The notes under the pieces are model-generated. The model worked only from the letters and a program-made list of their open reading frames with translations. It had not been told where the DNA came from and searched no databases. A DNA stretch of 10,994 nucleotides, from the NCBI GenBank assembly GCA_004374725.1, contig SOKK01000034.1:1-10994 (forward strand), read 5' to 3'. The translations under genes were made by a program, and so were the position numbers. This stretch comes from Patescibacteria group bacterium (GTDB taxonomy: Bacteria; Patescibacteriota; SOKK01). Each line of letters opens with the position of its first letter. The stretch's first letter is position 1. Positions 6,549 through 10,994 of the stretch are shown here, piece by piece.

Positions 6549-7547
6549 ATGGTAAAATTTTCAGAAAAAGAAAATAAGAAATTATACTTAAGTAACCGAC
6601 TTATCAATAAAGAAGCCTTAAAAAGGGGAATTAAAGTTGAGATTTTAAATGCTGGAAAGAACCTCGTTATCTTAACCCATAAAAGCAAAACTGCTTTTAT
6701 GCAGGCAACAAAAACTTTCCTCAATAGCTCTGTGTCCCTTGTTATGACAGATCACAAGGATTTAGCCAATATTGTTTTTGAAAGGTTTGGATTCCCTGTC
6801 CCGCGGCGGGAAAATGCTACAAACTTAAGGGAAGCTGCTGCTATTGTTTCCAATATTGGTTTTCCTGTTGTTTTAAAAAGGCCAACTGGTACTGGTGGTA
6901 AATATGTTTATCCTGGCATTTCAAATATTAAAGAATTAAAAAGATTTGCCAAAGAATTACTAAAAGATGAAAAAAAAGTTATTATAGAAAAACAAGTCAT
7001 TGGTTCTGATTATCGATTTCTCGTTGTTGGTTTAAAATGTGTTTCTGTTGTGGAGCGTACTCCTGCCTTTGTTGTTGGTGATGGAGTTAAAAATATTGCA
7101 GAATTAGTTAAGGAGGAAAATAAAAACCCACTGCGTAAGCCTCTTCACCTTGGCCCACTTCTAAATATTGAGATCGATGGTGAAACACGCAGGATTTTGA
7201 AAAATAGTGGTATGACCATCGATTCCATTCCAAAGAGAAATCAAAAAGTTCAGTTAAAATATACAGCTAATCATAGTAAGGGAGGATCAACAGAAATTGT
7301 TACTGATAAAGTCCACCCAGATAATAAAAAATTAGCTGAAGATATTGCTAAAAAGTTTAATCTTGGGATAGCTGGTGTAGATTTTATGACTTTGGATGCA
7401 TCTTTATCCTATAAAAAAAATAATTTGTATGTGATAGAAGTAAATGCCACTCCCTCATTTGGCCTTCATTACCAACCTAGTTTTGGAAAGGGAGAAGATG
7501 TTTCTCCGTATGTTCTTGACTTGCTTTTCCCTGAAACTAAAAAATAA
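6549..7547 (+). CDS. ATP-grasp ligase, cyanophycin-synthetase-like module (second of a pair)
   Basis: A 332-residue paralogue of the preceding ATP-grasp gene. Motifs: TDHKDLANIVFERFGFPVPR (67-86), the lysine strand and loop PVVLKRPTGTGGKYV (106-120), VIIEKQVIGSDYRFLVVG (144-161), PAFVVGDGVKNIAELV (172-187), TIDSIPKRNQKVQL (223-236), TANHSKGG (239-246), GIAGVDFMTLD (273-283, D278) and YVIEVNATPSFGLHY (294-308, E297 and N299). It fits the ATP-grasp module of cyanophycin synthetase better than its neighbour does, including NPLRKPLHLG-like and VHPDN (255-259) blocks. All catalytic ligands look intact. The two genes differ most in the glycine loop (NLAWGLG against PTGTGGK), which suggests different substrates rather than simple dosage (inference). 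It begins 12 bases after the first copy and is followed 11 bases later by ruvA. No clear ribosome binding site. Confidence 0.88.
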   Translation: MVKFSEKENKKLYLSNRLINKEALKRGIKVEILNAGKNLVILTHKSKTAFMQATKTFLNSSVSLVMTDHKDLANIVFERFGFPVPRRENATNLREAAAIVSNIGFPVVLKRPTGTGGKYVYPGISNIKELKRFAKELLKDEKKVIIEKQVIGSDYRFLVVGLKCVSVVERTPAFVVGDGVKNIAELVKEENKNPLRKPLHLGPLLNIEIDGETRRILKNSGMTIDSIPKRNQKVQLKYTANHSKGGSTEIVTDKVHPDNKKLAEDIAKKFNLGIAGVDFMTLDASLSYKKNNLYVIEVNATPSFGLHYQPSFGKGEDVSPYVLDLLFPETKK

Positions 7548-7558
7548 CCTAAAATAAA

Positions 7559-8119
7559 ATGCTCTCATACCTCACTGGCAAAATTCAAAACATTGAACAA
7601 AATTCTTTGACTGTTCTAATAAATGGAATTGGCTTTGAAGTTACAGTCTTAGAAAAATGTGCCAAGAAATTTAAAGTTAATGATGAAATTCAACTTTGGA
7701 CCTATCTCAATGTCCGTGAAGATAATTTAAGTTTATTTGGTTTTCAAACTAAAGCGGAGCTAAATTTATTTAAACTTTTAATTTCTGTCTCCGGAATTGG
7801 GCCCAAGGTAGCAATGAAAGCTTTGGAGAAAGCAACAGTTGAACAACTACACCTGGCAATTTTGGGAGAAGACCTTGAAACTTTGAATACAATTCCGGGG
7901 ATTGGCAAGAAAACTGCAGAGCGGCTTTTGGTTGAATTGAAGTCAAAATTAGAGAAAAAGGATTTGCCAGATCAGGAAGGATTGGCAGAGATTAAGGGGG
8001 CCTTGAGCGGTCTGGGGTATCCCCCTGCTCGGATCAATGAGGTTATTACAAAGATTCCTTCTAACCTCAAAACCCTGGAGCAACGTTTAAAATATGCACT
8101 TAATTTGTTAGGGAAATGA
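7559..8119 (+). CDS. ruvA: Holliday junction branch migration protein RuvA
   Basis: RuvA binds four-way DNA junctions as a tetramer and loads the RuvB motor. The 186-residue product has the N-terminal OB-fold (about 1-62: MLSYLTGKIQ, with the typical NVREDNLSLFGF at 51-62), then two helix-hairpin-helix motifs, ISVSGIGPKVAMKAL (75-89) and LNTIPGIGKKTAERLLVEL (109-127), a variable linker (about 130-142) and the small C-terminal domain that contacts RuvB (about 143-186, with ALSGLGYPPARINEVI at 148-163). Length is close to the usual 190-205. The ATG at 7559 starts directly on the conserved MLSYLTG. Its TGA overlaps the ruvB ATG (ATGA, 8116-8119), implying translational coupling and a fixed RuvA:RuvB ratio. 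Confidence 0.97.
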   Translation: MLSYLTGKIQNIEQNSLTVLINGIGFEVTVLEKCAKKFKVNDEIQLWTYLNVREDNLSLFGFQTKAELNLFKLLISVSGIGPKVAMKALEKATVEQLHLAILGEDLETLNTIPGIGKKTAERLLVELKSKLEKKDLPDQEGLAEIKGALSGLGYPPARINEVITKIPSNLKTLEQRLKYALNLLGK

Positions 8120-9120
8120 AAGACAAAAGTGTTCTAGATGTGAAAATTCAAAAGGAAGACAAGGTGCTTGACCTTGCTTTGCGACCGAAGAAACTTTTAG
8201 AGTATGTAGGCCAAAAGCAGATTAAACAAAGCCTGGAAATTTTTATTATGGCGGCAAAGAAGAGACAAGAGACACCTGAACATGTTTTGCTTTATGGGCC
8301 TCCGGGAATTGGAAAAACAACTTTGGCGAATGTAATTGCAAATGAAGTTGGGGGTAACTTAAGAGTTGTTTCAGGCCCGGCGGTTGAGCGAGCAGGAGAT
8401 CTTGCTTCCCTTGTGACTAGTCTAAGTCCTGGTGATGTTTTATTTATTGATGAAATCCATCGTTTAAACACACAAGCAGAGGAATTGTTATATCCAGTAA
8501 TGGAGGACGCAATTTTGGATGTGATGTTGGGGAAGGGCCCTGGGGCAAAGAACCTGAGGATGGAATTGCCGCCAATTACAATCATCGGTGCGACTACTAA
8601 AGCAGGCAGTTTGTCGGGCCCTTTGAGAGATCGCGATGGGATGACTTATCGCTTAGATTTCTACACGGATGCAGAAATTGACGATATCCTCAAGCGTTCT
8701 GCAAAGATCTTGGGAATTAAATTAGACTCTTTGGGGCGAAAGGAAATTGCAAAACGTTCCCGCAAAACCCCTCGGATTGCTAATCGTCTTTTAAAACGAA
8801 TTCGGGACTATGCGGAGGTGAAAGAGGATGGTAAGATTACTCTAGCGGTAGCACAAAAAGCTCTCAAGCTTTTAAATGTGGATGAAAAGGGATTAGATCA
8901 AGTTGATCAGAAGTTACTAGAGACTTTAGTAGATAAATTTTCGGGGGGGCCCGTCGGTTTAAAAACTCTGGCGGCGGCAATTGGGGAAGATGAAGAAACC
9001 ATTGAAACTGTTTGTGAACCGTATTTAATTCGCTTGGGATTTTTAAAACGCGCAGCCAAGGGTAGAGAGGCAACGGAGAGAGCGAAAGAACATTTGAAAG
9101 ATATGAAACGAAAGGAATAG
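8116..9120 (+). CDS. ruvB: Holliday junction branch migration ATPase RuvB
   Basis: RuvB is the hexameric AAA+ motor that pumps DNA through the RuvA-bound junction. The 334-residue product shows Walker A YGPPGIGKTTLA (60-71), RuvB-specific SGPAVERAGDLASL (86-99), Walker B DVLFIDEIHRL (107-117), sensor 1 IIGATTKAGSL (156-166), the arginine-finger segment PLRDRDG (169-175), sensor 2 TPRIANRLLKRIRD (218-231) and the winged-helix domain with KFSGGPVGLKTLAAAIGEDE (274-293) and EPYLIRLGFLKR (301-312). The finger segment is usually LRDRFG; here Asp replaces Phe at 174, while both arginines remain. Length is typical. It overlaps ruvA by 4 bases, and AGGGA just upstream of the ATG gives some ribosome binding at tight spacing. 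ruvC is not adjacent but 5.6 kb upstream in the same direction. Confidence 0.97.
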   Translation: MKDKSVLDVKIQKEDKVLDLALRPKKLLEYVGQKQIKQSLEIFIMAAKKRQETPEHVLLYGPPGIGKTTLANVIANEVGGNLRVVSGPAVERAGDLASLVTSLSPGDVLFIDEIHRLNTQAEELLYPVMEDAILDVMLGKGPGAKNLRMELPPITIIGATTKAGSLSGPLRDRDGMTYRLDFYTDAEIDDILKRSAKILGIKLDSLGRKEIAKRSRKTPRIANRLLKRIRDYAEVKEDGKITLAVAQKALKLLNVDEKGLDQVDQKLLETLVDKFSGGPVGLKTLAAAIGEDEETIETVCEPYLIRLGFLKRAAKGREATERAKEHLKDMKRKE

Positions 9121-9133
9121 GGAAACTACAGCA

Positions 9134-9634
9134 ATGAAAATTTTACTTTATGGATTTGAACCATATCTAAACTTCAGGTGGAATATTAGCGAAAAAGTTG
9201 TAAAGAGAATAAAGCCTAGAGATGGTTTGGTTAAAGTTATTTTTCCGGTAAGGTTTGATAGAAAGCTTTTTTTGAGAATGCTTGAGAAAGAAAAACCTAA
9301 TGCTGTATTGGGTTTGGGCCAGATACCAAGAGGTAATAAGATTAGAATCGAGAGAAAAGCTAAAAATCTAAGAAAAGAGAATGGAGAAAAGGTTATATTG
9401 AAGGATGGGCCGGAATATCAATTTGCCAATTTGGAGTTAGAAGGAGATGATAATTCTCAAGTTTCCTTTGATGCTGGGGGGTACGTTTGTAACTTTTCTA
9501 TGTACCTGATGATTAACCGAGCTCTTAGGAGAGGAATGAAATTTGCGTTTTTGCATATTCCGATGAGCTTTGATCTAAAAAAAGTGGTGGAGTTTGTTGA
9601 AAGAAAAATTGATGAGATTGAAAAGTCTCTTTAA
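9134..9634 (+). CDS. Pyroglutamyl-peptidase I-like protein (C15 family), short form
   Basis: Family C15 cysteine peptidases remove N-terminal pyroglutamate from peptides in the cytoplasm. This 166-residue protein keeps the family landmarks: ILLYGFEPYLNFRWNISE (3-20; usual form TGFEPFGG..NPS), AVLGLGQIPRGNKIRIERKAKN (57-78) containing the predicted catalytic Glu73, SFDAGGYVCNFSMYLMI (111-127) with Cys119, and FAFLHIPMSF (137-146) with His141. The Glu-Cys-His triad is thus intact. It is 40 or more residues shorter than the usual 200-215, with shortened loops between these blocks, and it lacks the GG of the first motif. Substrate could differ from pyroglutamyl peptides. It starts 13 bases after ruvB and 11 bases before the next gene. 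Placement near three amide ligases is suggestive only. Confidence 0.8.
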   Translation: MKILLYGFEPYLNFRWNISEKVVKRIKPRDGLVKVIFPVRFDRKLFLRMLEKEKPNAVLGLGQIPRGNKIRIERKAKNLRKENGEKVILKDGPEYQFANLELEGDDNSQVSFDAGGYVCNFSMYLMINRALRRGMKFAFLHIPMSFDLKKVVEFVERKIDEIEKSL

Positions 9635-9645
9635 ATAATTAGTAG

Positions 9646-10548
9646 ATGTACTATTACATCGTTAATCCAACTGCTGGCAGCCGGCAGTTTGAGAAAATTC
9701 AAGACGAGTTTCTTGCCAGTTTAAAGTTGAAAAAAATTGAAGGTGAGATCGCAAGGACTACTACACAAGGAGAGGCGAAAAAGCTAGCCAAAATGGGGAT
9801 TTCTAAGGGGTGCCGAATGATCATTGCAGTAGGAGGTGATGCTACAGTAGAGGAGGTTTTAAATGGAATTATTGAATCTGAGAAAGCGGGAGTAGCGCTC
9901 GGAGTAATTCCGACTGGTAAAAATAATTACTTTGCAAACCTTTTGGGAATTTCAGACTGGCAGGTTGGGATTAATGCTCTAGCAAGTGGCAAGGTCAGAA
10001 AGATGGATGTTGCTCAAGCGGGGAACTATTATTTTGTAAGTTCTTTAGACTTTGGGTTCCCGCTTGCCTTAGAGTCAATCTTTAAGAAGAACAGACAAAA
10101 GTTAAATTTTTGGAAGCGTTTTCGTGTAACCTTAGATCTGATTGAAAAGTTTGATCCGATTAAATTACGTTTGAAGGTTGCTAATCACTATTGGGCTGAC
10201 TTGGAGATTTTTGCAGGTTCTTTTGGGAATGCTTTTTTCTTTAATCGTCCGGAGAGTTTCAAAATCTCTCCTGATTTAGTAGATCAGAAATTGCAAGCTT
10301 TATTCCTCCATCCTTTTGAACAGAAAAGTTTGTGGTATAAGGCCTGGGATTTTTCAAAAGGATTTTACAGGAGTATTGGCCAGTTCAGCCTGATTAAGGA
10401 AAAGCGTTTTATCCTTGAGAGTGAACAGGAGGTTAGCTTTAGGACTGCAGCATATCGCTTTTCGGCGCGTAAATTAAATCTGACCCTGCATCCCAAAGCT
10501 TTGTCAGTTGTAATAAAGCCCCAAGAAAATTCCTCTCAGGGGCCTTAA
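9646..10548 (+). CDS. Divergent diacylglycerol/lipid kinase-like protein (DAGK catalytic domain)
   Basis: A 300-residue protein of the DAGK/YegS/NAD-kinase-like superfamily, whose members phosphorylate lipids or sphingoid bases with ATP. Seen: the start YYYIVNPTAGSRQFEKI (2-18), nucleotide-binding AVGGDATVEEVLNGI (61-75) and GVIPTGKNNYFANLLGI (86-102). The family forms are GGDGT..E..NG and P.GT.ND.A; here the invariant second Gly of GGDGT is Ala (GGDAT) and the second motif is TGKNNYF. The C-terminal beta domain follows (about 115-290: MDVAQAGNYYFVSSLDFGF, then LEIFAGSFGNAFFF), but the usual DG.LD block is replaced by SPDLVDQKL (208-216). Activity is therefore uncertain; it could be a lipid kinase with altered specificity or a non-catalytic relative. 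No membrane helix or ribosome binding site is evident. It is the last gene of the train and its end overlaps a small G+C-rich hairpin. Confidence 0.82.
   Translation: MYYYIVNPTAGSRQFEKIQDEFLASLKLKKIEGEIARTTTQGEAKKLAKMGISKGCRMIIAVGGDATVEEVLNGIIESEKAGVALGVIPTGKNNYFANLLGISDWQVGINALASGKVRKMDVAQAGNYYFVSSLDFGFPLALESIFKKNRQKLNFWKRFRVTLDLIEKFDPIKLRLKVANHYWADLEIFAGSFGNAFFFNRPESFKISPDLVDQKLQALFLHPFEQKSLWYKAWDFSKGFYRSIGQFSLIKEKRFILESEQEVSFRTAAYRFSARKLNLTLHPKALSVVIKPQENSSQGP
10518..10543 (+). other. G+C-rich hairpin at the end of the lipid-kinase-like gene
   Basis: GCCCC (10518-10522) and GGGGC (10539-10543) form a 5-bp stem with a 16-base loop, overlapping the last codons. The flanks AAG and CTT could extend it with a one-base bulge. 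No T tract follows, so it is a poor intrinsic terminator; it might protect the 3' end of the transcript. Confidence 0.3.
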
Positions 10549-10552
10549 GGGT

Positions 10553-10581
10553 TTGCGCTATTCTTTACTTTTTGCTAGAAT
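10553..10581 (+). promoter_or_regulatory. Predicted extended -10 promoter for infC
   Basis: TTGCGC (10553-10558), a 17-base spacer and TAGAAT (10576-10581), with TGC immediately before it (the TGn extension of extended -10 promoters). The transcript would start near 10588, about 73 bases before the infC start. This places the terminator-like hairpin inside the leader. Confidence 0.5.
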
Positions 10582-10591
10582 AAGTTCTAGC
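10574..10591. repeat. Perfect palindrome overlapping the infC -10 box
   Basis: GCTAGAA (10574-10580), TAAG, TTCTAGC (10585-10591): a perfect 7-bp inverted repeat with a 4-base centre. It covers the predicted -10 and start point, the place for a repressor operator; alternatively it is an RNA hairpin in a transcript arriving from upstream. Confidence 0.55.
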
Positions 10592-10592
10592 A

Positions 10593-10637
10593 GGTAGGTA
10601 GGACAGAATATCGTTCTGTCCCTACCACCAGTTTTTT
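10593..10637 (+). terminator. Terminator-like hairpin with T tract in the infC leader
   Basis: GGACAGAA (10601-10608) pairs perfectly with TTCTGTCC (10614-10621) around a 5-base loop. The stem extends with GGTA (10597-10600) to TACC (10623-10626) past one bulged C, and possibly GGT (10593-10595) to ACC. After AG comes TTTTTT (10632-10637). This is the form of a Rho-independent terminator. It may end the upstream operon, act as an attenuator for infC, or both. Only about 10 bases separate the T tract from the infC ribosome binding site, leaving little room for a downstream promoter. Confidence 0.65.
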
Positions 10638-10647
10638 ATCTCTTAAA

Positions 10648-10654
10648 AAGGGAG
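10648..10654 (+). promoter_or_regulatory. Shine-Dalgarno site fixing the ATT start of infC, within a small hairpin
   Basis: AAGGGAG lies 6 bases before ATT at 10661, the strongest ribosome binding site in the window and the reason for choosing ATT. GGGA (10650-10653) can pair with TCCC (10657-10660) around a GTG loop, so the site can be hidden in a 4-bp hairpin abutting the start codon. Confidence 0.65.
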
Positions 10655-10660
10655 TGTCCC

Positions 10661-10994
10661 ATTAAAGAGTTACTTGTTAATCATCAAATCAAAATCTCGA
10701 AAGTAATGGTAATTGATGATGAGGGTAAACAATTGGGAGCGATGGATACGAAAGAGGCAGTGAGGTTAGCAATGGAAAAAGATCTTGATCTTGTGGAAGT
10801 TTCTCCAAAGGCGGAGCCTCCAGTCTGTAAAATCATGGATTATGGTAAACATCGTTATTGGCAGGACAAGAAAGATCACAAGCACCGGGTTAAGCAAAAG
10901 AAATCAGAGTTAAAAACAGTTCGCCTCAGTGTTAAAATCAGCGATCATGATTTAAAAGTTAAGTCTCACCAGGCTAAAAAGTTTTTAAAGAGAG
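10661..10994 (+). CDS. infC: Translation initiation factor IF-3, 5' part, with ATT start (runs off the right edge)
   Basis: IF-3 binds the 30S subunit, keeps it apart from 50S and checks start codons and initiator tRNA. The 111 visible codons cover the N-terminal domain and the start of the C-terminal domain: VNHQIKISKVMVIDDEG (6-22), QLGAMDTKEAVRLA (24-37), LDLVEVSPKAEPPVCKIMDYGK (42-63, including the family signature KIMDYGK), the basic linker (about 64-82) and LKTVRLSVKISDHDLKVK (84-101). No ATG, GTG or TTG lies in frame between the stop TAG at 10595-10597 and codon 16. ATT at 10661 has a well-spaced AAGGGAG and gives the usual IF-3 N-terminus; starting at the ATG of codon 16 would delete the first strand. 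AUU is the classic start of infC in E. coli, where IF-3 represses its own translation. rpmI and rplT usually follow. Confidence 0.93.
   Translation, partial: MKELLVNHQIKISKVMVIDDEGKQLGAMDTKEAVRLAMEKDLDLVEVSPKAEPPVCKIMDYGKHRYWQDKKDHKHRVKQKKSELKTVRLSVKISDHDLKVKSHQAKKFLKR

Noticed and set aside
5514..7547. True cyanophycin synthetase
   Set aside because: Both proteins end after the ATP-grasp domain; no Mur-ligase domain or its P-loop is present in either or immediately downstream.
8292..8585. Leftward 97-residue frame inside ruvB
   Set aside because: It is the antisense shadow of the RuvB Walker A to sensor 1 region; the same applies to smaller leftward frames at 3020-3235, 4099-4350, 5206-5427, 6533-6724 and 8864-9073.
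10515..10550. Intrinsic terminator at the end of the lipid-kinase-like gene
   Set aside because: The stem is short with a long loop and is not followed by a T tract; the hairpin at 10593-10637 is a much better terminator.

Overview
The window is about 11 kb of gene-dense bacterial DNA with a moderate-to-low G+C feel. Almost all of it is one rightward gene train (568 to 10548), flanked by a leftward gene cut by the left edge and by the start of infC cut by the right edge. TGA and TAA both act as ordinary stops (ruvC and ruvA end in TGA, most others in TAA), so the code is standard. Most starts lack a clear Shine-Dalgarno sequence, genes are compact, and many products are short or divergent family members. 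I infer an uncultivated bacterium of the Patescibacteria (CPR) type, but no rRNA or other phylogenetic marker is present to prove it.

Layout. 1-382 (minus): 5' part of a YdcF-like DUF218 gene starting at TTG. 383-567: a divergent promoter region. 568-1971: membrane-anchored TPR protein. 2041-2514: ruvC. 2583-4082: membrane protein with a PKD domain, an unassigned alpha/beta domain and a C-terminal 7TM region like the one fused to inactive transglutaminases. 4120-5505: an ATP-grasp ligase fused to a retropepsin-like domain (RimK-related glutamate-ligase family), broken by one in-frame TAA at 4561-4563. 5514-6536 and 6549-7547: two more ATP-grasp ligases, both like the ATP-grasp module of cyanophycin synthetase but without a Mur-ligase half. 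7559-8119 and 8116-9120: ruvA and ruvB, overlapping by 4 bases. 9134-9634: short pyroglutamyl-peptidase-like protein with its catalytic triad intact. 9646-10548: divergent diacylglycerol-kinase-like protein. 10661 to the right edge: infC, starting with ATT.

How the genes fit together. RuvA, RuvB and RuvC form the Holliday-junction branch-migration and resolution machine, but here ruvC is split from ruvAB by a four-gene cassette: a 7TM membrane protein and three ATP-grasp amide-bond ligases, one fused to a retropepsin-like domain. The 7TM plus ATP-grasp plus retropepsin combination is a known but functionally unsolved association. The additions here are a PKD ectodomain in place of a recognisable transglutaminase-like domain, two extra cyanophycin-synthetase-like ligases, and a pyroglutamyl-peptidase-like gene after ruvB. 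A membrane-linked system that makes or trims a peptide or amino-acid polymer is a reasonable inference; substrate and product cannot be read from sequence.

Non-coding structure is unusually rich. The two gaps flanking ruvC are filled almost exactly by related palindromic arrays of 7-base units (AGGTNAN on one side, ACCTNTN on the other) whose first unit contains the upstream stop codon. The infC leader holds an extended -10 promoter overlapped by a perfect palindrome, a terminator-like hairpin with a T tract, and a small hairpin covering the ribosome binding site next to the ATT start.
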